From an uncultured Eubacteriales bacterium (GTDB lineage Bacteria > Bacillota > Clostridia > Oscillospirales > Oscillospiraceae): DNA of 64,000 bases. Each line of letters begins with the position of its first letter. Within the stretch, counting starts at the first letter, position 1. The stretch spans positions 1-64,000 of the forward strand of contig URAZ01000007.1 in assembly GCA_900545925.1 (NCBI GenBank), written 5' to 3'. The position numbers were made by a program, and so were the translations under genes. The notes beneath the pieces were generated by a model. That model did not search any database, was not told the origin of the DNA, and saw only the letters and a program-made list of their open reading frames with translations. Below, piece after piece: positions 49,176 through 58,532 of the stretch.

Positions 49176-50426
49176 TTATTTCGCAGCCTTGGCAGCCTTC
49201 TTGGCGGCCTTCTCGCGCTCGAGGCGGGAGATGAACAGGGCGCAGGTCGCGTCGCCGGTGATGTTCAGGGTCGTGCGGCCCATGTCGAACAGCTTATCGA
49301 CGCCCGCGATGATTGCGATGCCCTCGACCGGCAGACCAACCTGGGTCAGAACCATCGCCAGCATGATCATGCCAGCGCCGGAAACGCCAGCCGTACCGAC
49401 AGAGGCGAGGGTTGCGGTCAAAACGATCATGGCCATATCGCCGAGCGTCAGTTCAACGCCATAGCAGCAGGCGATGAAGACCGCGCAGACGGCCTGATAG
49501 ATGGCCGTGCCATCCATGTTGATCGTCGCGCCGAGCGGCAGGACGAAGGAACTGATTTCAGGCTCCGCGCCCATGGCGTTGCAGCACTCGATGTTGACGG
49601 GCAGCGTCGCGTTGGAGGACGTGGTGGTGAACGCGGTGATCATGGCCGGGGCAATGCCCTTGAAGAATGCGAGCGGGCTCATCTTGGCAAGGAACTTGAC
49701 GGACAGACCGTAAACCACAACGACATGGACGATGTAGCCAATATAGGCGACGCCGATGATGAGAGCCAGCTTGCCGATGATGTCAGCGCCGTTGACAGCG
49801 ACGACGTTGGTCATGAGGCAGAACACGCCGATCGGAGTGAACTTGATGATCATCATCATGATCTTCATGATGACTTCTTCCATGCAGTTGATGAGTTCGC
49901 CGACCTTCTGGCCCTTTTCGCCAGCGGCCAGAACGCCTGCGCCGAGGAAGATGGCAATGACGATGACCGGCAGCATGTCGGAAGAAACCATCGGCTGAAG
50001 CAGGTTGGACGGGAAGATGTTCACGATGACCTGCATGACGGAGGGAGCTTCCTTCGCCTCATATTCCAGCGCGCCCAGATCTGCGGACGGCAGCGGGGTA
50101 AAGCTGCCCTTGAAGAGGTTGACGAGCACAAGACCGATGACGACGGCCAGAGCGGTTGTGCACATATAGTACACAAACGTCTTGACGCCGACGGAACCGA
50201 CGCGCTTAAGGTCCTTCAGGCTGATGACGCCGTCAGCGATCGAGAACAGGACGACCGGGACGACCAGGAACTTCAGCAGGTTGACGTAGATCGTGCCGAT
50301 GGGCTTGATCCACTCCGTGGTGAAATCGCCGAGACCGGCGAACGCGAAGATGAGACCGGCAATGATACCGGCGATCATGCCGATAAATATCCATGCCGGC
50401 AGACTAAGTTTTTTCTTTTCTTTCAT
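49176..50426 (-). CDS. Dicarboxylate/amino acid:cation symporter (DAACS family)
   Basis: The 416-residue membrane transporter is of the GltP/SstT/glutamate-transporter fold. The first re-entrant loop is TTTSSNATLPVN and the NMDGTAIY motif is complete (ATINMDGTAIYQAV). The second loop holds SVGTAGVSGAGM and the substrate-binding Asp/Arg-Thr region reads DKLFDMGRTTLNITGD. The Arg in MGRTT favours dicarboxylate or acidic amino acid. A Lys/Ala-rich cytoplasmic tail ends the protein. Monocistronic, with its own promoter. Confidence 0.9.
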   Translation of the reverse strand: MKEKKKLSLPAWIFIGMIAGIIAGLIFAFAGLGDFTTEWIKPIGTIYVNLLKFLVVPVVLFSIADGVISLKDLKRVGSVGVKTFVYYMCTTALAVVIGLVLVNLFKGSFTPLPSADLGALEYEAKEAPSVMQVIVNIFPSNLLQPMVSSDMLPVIVIAIFLGAGVLAAGEKGQKVGELINCMEEVIMKIMMMIIKFTPIGVFCLMTNVVAVNGADIIGKLALIIGVAYIGYIVHVVVVYGLSVKFLAKMSPLAFFKGIAPAMITAFTTTSSNATLPVNIECCNAMGAEPEISSFVLPLGATINMDGTAIYQAVCAVFIACCYGVELTLGDMAMIVLTATLASVGTAGVSGAGMIMLAMVLTQVGLPVEGIAIIAGVDKLFDMGRTTLNITGDATCALFISRLEREKAAKKAAKAAK

Positions 50427-50472
50427 GCTTTCCTTCTCCTATCTCAAATTGCTGATAAAAATCAGTAAAAAT

Positions 50473-50501
50473 ATGATAGCATGTTGTGAAAAATATGTAA
50501 A
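50473..50501 (-). promoter_or_regulatory. Promoter of the DAACS symporter
   Basis: On the minus strand TTTACA and TATCAT are separated by 17 bases; the -10 box lies 47 bases upstream of the start codon. Confidence 0.6.
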
Positions 50502-50610
50502 GGAAAATATGAAAATTGTTTTTATCTTGTGAAGATTTGTGGAGAGCGACAAAATCGCACCGCAAATTTCTGACAGTTTTGCTACTTGACTTTTGCAAAA
50601 AACAGTAAAA

Positions 50611-50637
50611 CCGCCCGGTGTGCACTGCGCCGGGCGG
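50611..50637 (-). terminator. Terminator of the cation transporter gene
   Basis: CCGCCCGG and CCGGGCGG form the stem; on the minus strand it is followed by TTTTACTGTTTTTTG. Confidence 0.8.
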
Positions 50638-50657
50638 TCAAATTTGTGACAGGGCGG

Positions 50658-51851
50658 TTACTCTCCTGCCTCCGTTGACAGTGCGTTGAACGCTGCTGTG
50701 TCGAAGGTCACAACGAGATGATAGGCCTTCTTTCCGTCCTGAAGCTGCGCTTCGACTTGTTTTCGCAGCTGCTCGGTGCGGTCTGCGTATTCCGGCGGGA
50801 TCACCATGTCGAAAATGACGTTTACATGATGCGGCCCGGAAACCATGCGGAAATCATGGAAGGACAGGCGCGGGTCGATCGCATGCAGGATTGAAAGAAC
50901 CCGTGTGCGCACGGCGCAGACCTCCGGATCGTCGGTGACAATGGGGTCGTAGTGAATCACAAGATCAACATGCAGATCCTTTTTTGCCTGCCGTTCGATC
51001 TCGTCCAGAATCTCATGGGCAATAAGCGGGTCGATGCGGTGGTCAATCTCGGCATGGACGCTGGCAAAGCGGCGGCCGGGACCGTAATCGTGCACCATGA
51101 GGTCGTGGAAACCCAGGATGTTTACATGTGACGTCATAAGATACGCGATTGCCCGGACAAGTTCCTCATCCGGCTTCGCGCCCAGCAGCGGGTCGATCGT
51201 GTCTTTGGCGATGCCGATGCCGGAGCAGATAATAAACAGCGCGACAAGAAGGCCGACATAGCCGTCGATCTTCAGTCCCGTCCACGCGCCGACTACGCAG
51301 GCGAGGAGCACGGCACCTGTCGCAATTACATCGTTGCGGCTGTCGGCGGCAGTGGCCGTCAGCGCAGCGGAACTGATTTTCCGGCCGAGTTTCCGGTTAA
51401 ACAGCGCCATCCAGAGTTTCAGCAAAATGGAAACTGTCAGCACAATGGCAGTCAGCGCCGAAAACTCTACTGCCTCCGGGTGCAGAATCTTCTGGAACGA
51501 ACTCTTGACCAGTTCTGCGCCGATTAGAATAATCATCGCGGCGACCGCGAGCCCGGACAGATATTCCATCCGTGCGTGGCCGTAGGGATGCTCTTCGTCG
51601 GCGGGCCGGGCGGCCAGGCGGAAGCCTATGAGAGTCACAATAGAACTCGACGCGTCGGACAGGTTGTTGACGGCGTCCGCCGTGACGGATACGCTGCCGG
51701 AAATTGCGCCAGCCAGAAGCTTGCCTGCAAACAGCAGAACATTGCAGATGATACCCACAATTCCGGCCAGTCTGCCGTATTTTGCACGCACGGCAGGGTC
51801 AGCAGTGTTCTGGTAGTCTGGAATAAAGCGCCGCAGCAGAAAGGTTGTCAT
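50658..51851 (-). CDS. Cation diffusion facilitator (CDF) transporter
   Basis: The 397-residue divalent metal/proton antiporter has six transmembrane segments. The metal sites lie in SVTADAVNNLSDASSS (DxxxD) and AADSRNDVIATGAVL (DxxxD). HPYGHARMEYL is the conserved cytosolic loop. A long C-terminal cytoplasmic part (about 190 residues) holds a ferredoxin-like CTD followed by an extra domain with HHVNVIFDMVIP, similar to the extended MntE/CzcD-like proteins of Clostridia. The metal (Mn, Fe or Zn) cannot be told. Start ATG at 51851 after AGAGGCGG. Confidence 0.9.
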   Translation of the reverse strand: MTTFLLRRFIPDYQNTADPAVRAKYGRLAGIVGIICNVLLFAGKLLAGAISGSVSVTADAVNNLSDASSSIVTLIGFRLAARPADEEHPYGHARMEYLSGLAVAAMIILIGAELVKSSFQKILHPEAVEFSALTAIVLTVSILLKLWMALFNRKLGRKISSAALTATAADSRNDVIATGAVLLACVVGAWTGLKIDGYVGLLVALFIICSGIGIAKDTIDPLLGAKPDEELVRAIAYLMTSHVNILGFHDLMVHDYGPGRRFASVHAEIDHRIDPLIAHEILDEIERQAKKDLHVDLVIHYDPIVTDDPEVCAVRTRVLSILHAIDPRLSFHDFRMVSGPHHVNVIFDMVIPPEYADRTEQLRKQVEAQLQDGKKAYHLVVTFDTAAFNALSTEAGE

Positions 51852-51884
51852 AGTGTCCGCCTCTTTCAAGTGTGTTAAGTATTA

Positions 51885-51912
51885 TTATACTGCGCAGCCC
51901 AGACGGAAGCAA
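51885..51912 (-). promoter_or_regulatory. Promoter of the CDF transporter
   Basis: Perfect TATAAT with TTGCTT 16 bases upstream on the minus strand, 34 bases from the start codon. Confidence 0.55.
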
Positions 51913-51947
51913 GCGAAAAAAGCGGACGCTTTTTTCCGGGAAGGGGA

Positions 51948-51976
51948 TTGGAAATACTGTAAAAGTGTGATATGAT
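51948..51976 (+). promoter_or_regulatory. Promoter of the DEAD-box helicase gene
   Basis: TTGGAA (51948-51953) and TATGAT (51971-51976) with a 17-base spacer, 50 bases before the start. Confidence 0.6.
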
Positions 51977-52025
51977 TAAAAAAATTGCGATTTTCGCCAG
52001 AACTTTGAATAAGGAAGAGATCCCT

Positions 52026-53219
52026 ATGGAACAGAATTTGACGTTTGCCGACCTTGGCCTGTCGGAAGAGATTTTGCAGGCGCTGGAAAAGAAGGGCTAC
52101 GGATACCCGACCCGCATCCAGGCCGAGGCTATCCCGGAATTTATGAAATGGAAAGACGTTATCGCCAAGGCTCCGACCGGCACGGGCAAGACGTTCGCCT
52201 TCGGCATTCCCATGATCGAGCATATCGACGCGGAAAGCGAAGATCTGCAGGGGCTGATTCTCGCTCCGACGCGCGAACTCGCCATTCAGATCTGCGACGA
52301 ACTGCGCGGACTGCTTACTTATTATAAGAATATCCGCGTGGCCGTGGTCTATGGCGGCGCGAAGATTGAGGGACAGATCAAGCAGCTGAAAAACCATCCG
52401 CAGATCGTCGTGGCCACGCCGGGGCGGCTGATGGACCATTATAAGCGCCGCACGCTCTCGTTTGACAAGGTACAGACCGTTGTGTTGGACGAGGCAGACC
52501 GCATGCTCGACATGGGTTTCTTTGACGATGTGACGAAGATCATCGAAAAGGTCAAGAACCGCCGCAATCTCGGCCTGTTCTCCGCGACCATCTCGCAGGA
52601 GGTTATGACCGTCTCGTGGATGTACCAGCGCGACGAGGTGGAGATTACCGTCCCCGCTGACACGGACAACCGCCCGGACATTACACAGTATTCCATCACC
52701 TGCCCGCCGCTCGAAAAAATTGAAATGACAAGCCGGCTCATCCGCACGCTCCGGCTGGAACGCACCATCGTCTTCTGCAATACGAAGGTCATGTGCCAGC
52801 GTCTGCGCGACGATTTGGTCCGCATGGGACTTGAGGCTGACTGCATCCACGGCGATATTCCGCAGCAGAAGCGCGAGAAGACCATGCGCACCTTCAAGGA
52901 GGGCAAGCTGCCCATCCTGATTGCGACGGACGTCGCCTCGCGCGGCATTGACGTTGATGATGTGGATTGCGTTATCAACTACGACGTGCCGGAGGAAAAC
53001 GAGTATTATATCCACCGTATCGGACGCACGGGCCGTGCTCGGAAAAAGGGCATCGCCGTGTCCATCCTCGGTACATTCCCGGAGCAGGCGAAGTTGGCGG
53101 AGATTGCAAAATACTCCCACTATGCCATACAGTCCGTGAAATTCGCGGAGGACGGTTCCCTCGTTGAAGAGGAGCCGCCGAAGCCAAAAAAGGCGCCGCC
53201 GCGCCGCCGCTTCCGTTGA
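52026..53219 (+). CDS. DEAD-box ATP-dependent RNA helicase
   Basis: The 397-residue helicase carries the complete motif set: Q motif (GYPTRIQAEAIP), motif I APTGTGKT, Ia PTRELA, Ib TPGRL, II VLDEADRMLDMGF, III FSATI, IV IVFCNTK, V ATDVASRGIDV and VI HRIGRTGRA. A short basic C-terminal tail ends in PPRRRFR. Likely acts in ribosome assembly or cold response. The ATG at 52026 follows AAGGAAGAG. It overlaps the dprA gene by four bases (TTGA). Confidence 0.93.
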   Translation: MEQNLTFADLGLSEEILQALEKKGYGYPTRIQAEAIPEFMKWKDVIAKAPTGTGKTFAFGIPMIEHIDAESEDLQGLILAPTRELAIQICDELRGLLTYYKNIRVAVVYGGAKIEGQIKQLKNHPQIVVATPGRLMDHYKRRTLSFDKVQTVVLDEADRMLDMGFFDDVTKIIEKVKNRRNLGLFSATISQEVMTVSWMYQRDEVEITVPADTDNRPDITQYSITCPPLEKIEMTSRLIRTLRLERTIVFCNTKVMCQRLRDDLVRMGLEADCIHGDIPQQKREKTMRTFKEGKLPILIATDVASRGIDVDDVDCVINYDVPEENEYYIHRIGRTGRARKKGIAVSILGTFPEQAKLAEIAKYSHYAIQSVKFAEDGSLVEEEPPKPKKAPPRRRFR

Positions 53220-54100
53220 CGGCGGCAGAAACCGGCCTGCTGCTTCTGTGCTGCGCGCTGCCGGAGGCGGAGGACAGGCCGCTGACCATGGCGCAGTTTC
53301 AGGAACTTGCCAAGCGGGCGCGCACTCTCGGCCCCGGCGGGGAAGACCCGCTGCGGGAGTTGACGGAGCACGATCTGGCCCGGCTCGGCTATGCGCAGGG
53401 GCAGTGCGCGCGCATTGTGCGGCTTTTGTCGCGCAATACGCAGCTGGAGCGCTATCTGCGCGCGGCAGAGCAACACGGGATCGTCCCTATTACGCGCCTG
53501 TCGCCGCGCTATCCCGCGCGGCTGCGGCAGACGCTCGGCCAGCGCTGTCCGGCAGTGCTGTTTGCAAAGGGCGATCTGGCGCTGCTTAGCGCATGCTGCA
53601 TCTCCGTCGTCGGCTCCCGGGAGTTGACGGAGTGCGGGCGCGCGTTCGCGGAAGCTGCCGGGCGGCTTATCGCGCGTTCTGATTACACGCTCTGCTCGGG
53701 TGGGGCAGCAGGTGCAGACCGCGCGGCGCAGGCTGCGTGCCTGAAAAACGGCGGTTCCGCCGTGATCTTCCCGGCCGGACGGCTTCTGGACTGCCCGGCG
53801 TCGGCGAACGTTTTGTATCTGGCTGATCAGGGCTACGATCTGCCGTTTTCTGCGCAGCGGGCGCTGGCAAGGAACCATTTTATCCACGCGATGGGCGAAA
53901 AAACGCTCGTTGCACAGTGCCGTGCCGGAACCGGCGGCACATGGGACGGAACGACGGAGAATTTACGGCACGGCTGGAGTCCTGTGTTTGTCAACAGCGA
54001 CGGCTCCGAGGGCGCGCAGGCTTTGATTGCACGCGGCGCAGCCCCGGTGCGGACGCTGTCCAGTCTGGACGACTTACAGCCCGTGCAGTTGCAGTTTTGA
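53216..54100 (+). CDS. dprA: DprA/Smf-like DNA processing protein
   Basis: The 294-residue protein is of the DprA Rossmann type that loads RecA on incoming single-stranded DNA in transformation. PITRLSPRYPARLRQTLG precedes the fold. The core block is ISVVGSRELTECGRAFAEAAGRL with GGAAGADRAAQ. The later stretch FSAQRALARNHFIHAMGEKTLV matches the family's R-N...I site only loosely, so it may be one of the shorter divergent members. Start is TTG, overlapping the helicase stop codon without a ribosome site of its own; translation is probably coupled. Confidence 0.75.
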   Translation: MTAAETGLLLLCCALPEAEDRPLTMAQFQELAKRARTLGPGGEDPLRELTEHDLARLGYAQGQCARIVRLLSRNTQLERYLRAAEQHGIVPITRLSPRYPARLRQTLGQRCPAVLFAKGDLALLSACCISVVGSRELTECGRAFAEAAGRLIARSDYTLCSGGAAGADRAAQAACLKNGGSAVIFPAGRLLDCPASANVLYLADQGYDLPFSAQRALARNHFIHAMGEKTLVAQCRAGTGGTWDGTTENLRHGWSPVFVNSDGSEGAQALIARGAAPVRTLSSLDDLQPVQLQF

Positions 54101-54107
54101 GGTTGCC

Positions 54108-55121
54108 ATGCGATATTATTACGGACAGCTTTCCCGGCCGCTCCAAAGCGTATATGACGCGCTTTTGGGCGGCTTTTGCGCGCTTGCACCCGGCGTCCGC
54201 ATTCCGATGCTGGATGAAAAACAGCTTGCGGATGTGTATTTGCGGCTGAAGCTTGACGAGCCGCTACTCTTTTACGTCACCGGCTACCGCTGCCGGTGGA
54301 TGGCAGGCGCGGCGCATATGGAACTTCTGCCGGAGTATTTATTTGACAAAGCCAAAATCCGTGCGCAGCAGCAGGCGGTAAGCGCGCGGCTGGCCCGGCT
54401 GACGCGGCCCCTTGCAGGCAAGACGGAACTGGAAAAGGAACTTGCCATACACGATTTTATTCTGGAAAATGTGCGCTATGACAAGCTTCAAAAGGCGTAT
54501 TCCCACGAGATTCTTGGCCCCATGACACAGGGCGTCGGTGTGTGCGAGGGCATTGCAAAGACGGTCAAGGCCCTGTGCGACCAGCTTGGCCTGTGGTGCA
54601 TTGTCGCGCTCAGCGAGGTAGATCCCGCGCGCGGGATCAAATACCGCCACGCATGGAACGTTGTGCGCGCCGGCGGGCAGTATTACCACCTCGACGCGAC
54701 GTTTGACAACTCGCTCCAACGGGGCGAAAAGCGGTACGACTATTTTAATCTCGACGACGGCAGATTTTTCCGTGACCACGAACCGCTCGTCTTGCCTGTT
54801 CCCGCATGTACGGACGGGAAGGGCTTTTACTACCGGAATGTTTCGTTCACAAAGCCCGAAGATCTGGAAAAGCGGCTTGCGCAGGCGCTGCGGAAAAAGC
54901 GGACATCGTTCGTGTTCCACTGGCGCGGCGGAGGACTAAACCGGGACGTTCTACAGCAGCTGCTCACACTTGCTAGGCAGCTTGCGGCCGAACACGGAAA
55001 ATGCACGTCCTGCTCGGTCAATTTCCCGCAGGCTGTAATCCAACTCGAGTTTTCCGATGCTCCGCAGCAGCCCGTCACCATCCAGCAGGCAAATGAGGCG
55101 GAGGAAGCTGTTTTGCCGTAA
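54108..55121 (+). CDS. Transglutaminase-like cysteine protease domain protein
   Basis: The 337-residue protein has a transglutaminase-like core. The catalytic triad is Cys in QGVGVCEGIAKTVKALC, His in YRHAWNVVR and Asp in YYHLDATFDNS. ELAIHDFILENVRYD precedes it, as in the bacterial family. No signal peptide or membrane segment, so it is cytoplasmic. Such proteins are often found with cell-wall or protease genes, without a defined substrate. The start at 54108 lies 7 bases after dprA with a weak GAGG site; a longer start within dprA is unlikely. Confidence 0.8.
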   Translation: MRYYYGQLSRPLQSVYDALLGGFCALAPGVRIPMLDEKQLADVYLRLKLDEPLLFYVTGYRCRWMAGAAHMELLPEYLFDKAKIRAQQQAVSARLARLTRPLAGKTELEKELAIHDFILENVRYDKLQKAYSHEILGPMTQGVGVCEGIAKTVKALCDQLGLWCIVALSEVDPARGIKYRHAWNVVRAGGQYYHLDATFDNSLQRGEKRYDYFNLDDGRFFRDHEPLVLPVPACTDGKGFYYRNVSFTKPEDLEKRLAQALRKKRTSFVFHWRGGGLNRDVLQQLLTLARQLAAEHGKCTSCSVNFPQAVIQLEFSDAPQQPVTIQQANEAEEAVLP

Positions 55122-55233
55122 GGGCCGGACAGCACGTGGAAGAAATTGGTTTGCATTTTCTGCTTGTTTCTGATATCCTATTACATACCGCACTGTATCC
55201 GCGGTATTTTTTACGCGAAGGGAAGGGTGCGCT

Positions 55234-56601
55234 GTGGGCGGAAATACGCTGGATATGACAAAGGGAAGCGCATGGAAGCTGATCGTACAGTTTGCCGTGC
55301 CGGTATTTCTCAGTCAGGTGTTCCAGCAGCTTTACAATACGGCGGACGCACTGATCGTCGGCCGGTTTTTGGGGGATGAGGCGCTGGCGGCTGTCAGTGC
55401 GTCCGGCCCGCTGATCTTTCTGCTCATCAGCTTTTTTACCGGCCTCTCCATGGGTGCAGGTGTGACCATTTCCCGCTATTTCGGCGCGGGTGACTATGAC
55501 CGCGTGTCCAGAGCCATCCATACGGACGTGATGCTGGGCCTGATCAGCGGCGTGATTCTGACGGTGGTGGGCGTGTGGCTGACGCCGACGTTCCTGCGCT
55601 GGATGGGCACCGCGCCGGAGGTTCTGCCGGACGCGATCGCATACTTCCGGTATTACTTCATTGGCGTCCTGGCCGTCGTCATGTACAATATGTGCAAGAG
55701 CATCATGAACGCTCTCGGCGACAGCAAGCGGCCGCTCTATTATCTGATCATCTCGTCTCTTACCAATATCGTGCTCGATCTGCTGTTCATCGGTGCGTTC
55801 CATTGGGGCGTGTGGTCAGCTGCCGTCGCCACGACGATCTCACAGGCTGTCAGCATGATCCTGTGCATGATTCATCTGATGAAAAAAGGCACGATCTATC
55901 AGGTCGAGCTGAAAAAGCTGCGCATTGACCGCGAAATGCTCGGCCAGATCATCCGCTACGGTCTGCCGTCCGGTGTGCAGAACTCCGTCATCGGCTTTGC
56001 AAATGTCATTGTCCAGTCCAATATCAACTCCTTCGGCAAGGTTGCCATGGCGGCCTACGGTGCGTATTCCAAGCTGGAGGGCTTTGCGTTCCTGCCTGTC
56101 ACCAGCTTCACCATGGCGCTGACGACCTTCGTCGGCCAGAATCTCGGCGCCGGGCTTCACGACCGGGCGAAAAAGGGCTCACGCTTCGGTATCATCGCGT
56201 CTGTTGTGATCGCGGAGATCATCGGCGTGACGATGTATCTGCTTGCGCCGCAGCTTGTCGCGCTGTTCAGCCCCACGCCGGAGGTCGTCGAACTCGGCAC
56301 GCGCCAGATGCGAACGACGGCGCTGTTCTTCTGCCTGCTGGCATACTCCCACGCGATTGCGTCGATCTGCCGCGGCGCAGGCAAGGCCTTCGTGCCGATG
56401 GTTATCATGCTGCTGTTTTGGTGCGTGGTGCGTATCGCATATATCACCATCGTCATGGGCATCGTCCACGAGATCCAGTATATCTACATGGCCTATCCCA
56501 TCACATGGTCGCTCAGTTCGATTGTCTATTTCCTTTATTACCACTTCTCCGACTGGGTTCATGGCTTTGATAAAAAGCCTGCAAAACCCCAAGAGACTTA
56601 A
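55234..56601 (+). CDS. MATE-family multidrug/cation antiporter
   Basis: The 455-residue protein has twelve predicted transmembrane helices in two similar halves. The typical opening is AVPVFLSQVFQQLYNTADALIVGRFLGDEALAAVSAS and the second half begins GLPSGVQNSVIGFANVIVQS. The Na/H-coupled DinF/NorM-type subgroup fits. GTG start with GAAGGGAAGGG upstream; an ATG at 55255 is an alternative. Confidence 0.9.
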   Translation: MGGNTLDMTKGSAWKLIVQFAVPVFLSQVFQQLYNTADALIVGRFLGDEALAAVSASGPLIFLLISFFTGLSMGAGVTISRYFGAGDYDRVSRAIHTDVMLGLISGVILTVVGVWLTPTFLRWMGTAPEVLPDAIAYFRYYFIGVLAVVMYNMCKSIMNALGDSKRPLYYLIISSLTNIVLDLLFIGAFHWGVWSAAVATTISQAVSMILCMIHLMKKGTIYQVELKKLRIDREMLGQIIRYGLPSGVQNSVIGFANVIVQSNINSFGKVAMAAYGAYSKLEGFAFLPVTSFTMALTTFVGQNLGAGLHDRAKKGSRFGIIASVVIAEIIGVTMYLLAPQLVALFSPTPEVVELGTRQMRTTALFFCLLAYSHAIASICRGAGKAFVPMVIMLLFWCVVRIAYITIVMGIVHEIQYIYMAYPITWSLSSIVYFLYYHFSDWVHGFDKKPAKPQET

Positions 56602-56644
56602 AAAATCGCCATGCTCAGCACAACTGCCGGGCATGGCGATTTTT
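56601..56644. terminator. Bidirectional terminator between MATE and exonuclease genes
   Basis: AAAAATCGCCATGC (56601-56614) pairs with GCATGGCGATTTTT (56631-56644). It serves both converging genes. Confidence 0.85.
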
Positions 56645-56645
56645 C

Positions 56646-57629
56646 TTATCCGTTTTTCGGCTCTGTCGGCTTTGCCTTGACGCGTGCGGGCCTGCGGCGG
56701 CGGGCACGGTGTGCGCGGGGCTTCTGGCTGAGTGCGGTGTAGCTTTTCGTGACCTGCTCGGTCGGCTCGTAGACCAGACGGCTGACGCGCAGCGTGCCGT
56801 CCTCCTGCACCAGACGGATACGGATATAAAATTCGCCATCCGTTTCGCATCTGGCGCGGGACAGATACCGCCGTCCCTGCTGCGGGTACCATTTTCCCGC
56901 CGTCATCTGCTCACCGCAGACGGGGCAGCGATTCTCCTGCCCGCTCATTGCGCCGAGCGCGGCGGTCTTGTCGGCGTAGCCATGGAACACGGCCCGCCGC
57001 ACGCAGCCGGGCAGTTCCGCACCGTGGAAGCCATTCTCGTGCGCCTGCACGGCGGCCTCATACGCGGCGATGCCGTCCGCGAGGCGCAGATGCTGGCAGA
57101 CAAGCGCCGTGTGATACGCGTCGCCCAACGCATCGTGCGCAGCGCGGGTGGGGGCGATATCCATCATTTGCATAGCGGTCGAGAGCGCCTTCTGCGCGCC
57201 GGAGCCGTCGGTCTGGGCGTTGAAGATCAGCTGCGCGTTGTACCAGCGCGCCGTCCACCCGCTCTCCAGTCCGAACACCGCAAGATTCTCCCGCAGGATC
57301 GTGATATCGTCAAAGCCCCACGTCAAAAACACGCAGTCCTCGCCGCACCACGCTGCAAACTGCGCGGCGGCCTCTGGAAAACGCACACCCTTTTCGCGGA
57401 GCAAACTGTCGCGGATGCCGGTGAGCGAGGCGACCTTGCGGTTCATTTTCTTAAAATATTGCGGCCGGATGAGGATCTGGAACTCGTCCGCGATCTGCTG
57501 CTCCTGCGTCATGCGCACGGCGCCGATCTGCACGATCTCGCCGCGCATCGGCGACGGCAGCGCCTTTTTTGCGCTGTACGAGCCCGGCCACGGCTGGTTC
57601 CACTCCATATCCAGAATAATATACTGCAT
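56646..57629 (-). CDS. DEDD-type 3'-5' exonuclease with C-terminal zinc ribbon
   Basis: The 327-residue protein has the exonuclease ExoI motif at its start (IILDMEWNQ, Asp and Glu), ExoII around LTWGFDDITIL and ExoIII in HDALGDAYHTALVC (His and Asp). This gives the DEDDh active site of KapD/DnaQ-like enzymes. Beyond about residue 230 comes a zinc-ribbon-like CPVCGEQMTAGKWY with a second Cys further on, then a very basic C-terminus rich in Arg. It may trim RNA or DNA ends; the basic tail suggests nucleic acid binding. Ribosome site AAGGAG. Confidence 0.85.
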   Translation of the reverse strand: MQYIILDMEWNQPWPGSYSAKKALPSPMRGEIVQIGAVRMTQEQQIADEFQILIRPQYFKKMNRKVASLTGIRDSLLREKGVRFPEAAAQFAAWCGEDCVFLTWGFDDITILRENLAVFGLESGWTARWYNAQLIFNAQTDGSGAQKALSTAMQMMDIAPTRAAHDALGDAYHTALVCQHLRLADGIAAYEAAVQAHENGFHGAELPGCVRRAVFHGYADKTAALGAMSGQENRCPVCGEQMTAGKWYPQQGRRYLSRARCETDGEFYIRIRLVQEDGTLRVSRLVYEPTEQVTKSYTALSQKPRAHRARRRRPARVKAKPTEPKNG

Positions 57630-57658
57630 AGCGTCAAACTCCTTCTTGTCTAACAGCT

Positions 57659-57687
57659 ATGGTATCACAAACTCGGCAGAGTGTAAA
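57659..57687 (-). promoter_or_regulatory. Promoter of the exonuclease gene
   Basis: TTTACA and TACCAT on the minus strand, 17 bases apart, 30 bases from the start codon. Confidence 0.55.
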
Positions 57688-57773
57688 CAATAAAACCGTG
57701 CCTGCATAGAATATGCCAGCAAATCGGGGAAGCTCCGATTCGGAGGTTTCCAAGGGAAGGCAGGGGCGAAAAT

Positions 57774-58532
57774 ATGCCATTTTTATTCTTAAGTCCGTCC
57801 ACACAGTATTTCAATCCCTACATCACAACCGGTGACGAGCGCTATTGGATGAACGCGCTGGCCGATGAAATGATGCCGTATCTGCACGCGAGCGGCATCA
57901 CCGTCACGCGCAACGACCCGGACGGCAGCGCCGCGCAGTCTATCCGCGATTCCAACGCATCCCGGCAGGATTTCCATCTGGCGCTGCATTCCAACGCCGC
58001 GCCGCAGGCGCTGTCCGGACGACTGCGCGGCGTGGACATTTATTATTATCCGACGAGCGAGGCTGGGCTCCGCATGGCGAATATTCTCGTCGATAACATC
58101 AAGTCTATCTATCCGCTCCCGGACCGGGTGCAGGCGCGCTCGTCCACGATCATCGGCGAACTGCGCCGGACGCGGGCCCCGGCCGTGCTGGCTGAGCTCG
58201 GATATCACGACAACACAGAGGACGCGAACTGGCTGACGGGCAATCTGGATGCGGTCGCGCGGGCGCTGGCCCTCGGTGTGACGGAGTATTTCGGTGTTCC
58301 GTTCCTGACGCCGGGTGACGAATTCGACGCCGAGGCCGCAGGCGAGAACGGGTACATGGCGCTGCGCGCTTACCCGCAGACGGATGCGGAGATTCTGGCG
58401 CAGGTGCCGAACGGGACGGCAGTGACGGTACTTGGAGATTTTGACGGCTGGTACACCGTCCGCGCAGGCGATCTGTACGGCTTTGCCTCCGTCGCCGAGG
58501 TGCAGCTCGGCGTCATGCCGCTGGGACAATAA
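57774..58532 (+). CDS. N-acetylmuramoyl-L-alanine amidase-like protein with SH3 domain
   Basis: The 252-residue protein has an Amidase_3-type fold: FLSPSTQYFNPY at the start, LALHSNAAP with the zinc His, and VLAELGYHDN with the catalytic Glu. Where canonical enzymes have a zinc His in DPGHGG, this one has SPSTQ; the same substitution marks a recognised clostridial subgroup, so it is probably still active or a binder. The last 60 residues form an SH3b-like domain (ALRAYPQTDAEILAQVPNG...GDLYGFASVAEVQL). No signal peptide; release may be by sporulation or lysis. Ribosome site GGCAGGGG, moderately good. Confidence 0.8.
   Translation: MPFLFLSPSTQYFNPYITTGDERYWMNALADEMMPYLHASGITVTRNDPDGSAAQSIRDSNASRQDFHLALHSNAAPQALSGRLRGVDIYYYPTSEAGLRMANILVDNIKSIYPLPDRVQARSSTIIGELRRTRAPAVLAELGYHDNTEDANWLTGNLDAVARALALGVTEYFGVPFLTPGDEFDAEAAGENGYMALRAYPQTDAEILAQVPNGTAVTVLGDFDGWYTVRAGDLYGFASVAEVQLGVMPLGQ

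Noticed and set aside
49161..50468. A long plus-strand frame covering the DAACS symporter
   Set aside because: Rich in Asp/His/Arg with no fold; the minus-strand frame is an unmistakable transporter with its own promoter and terminator.
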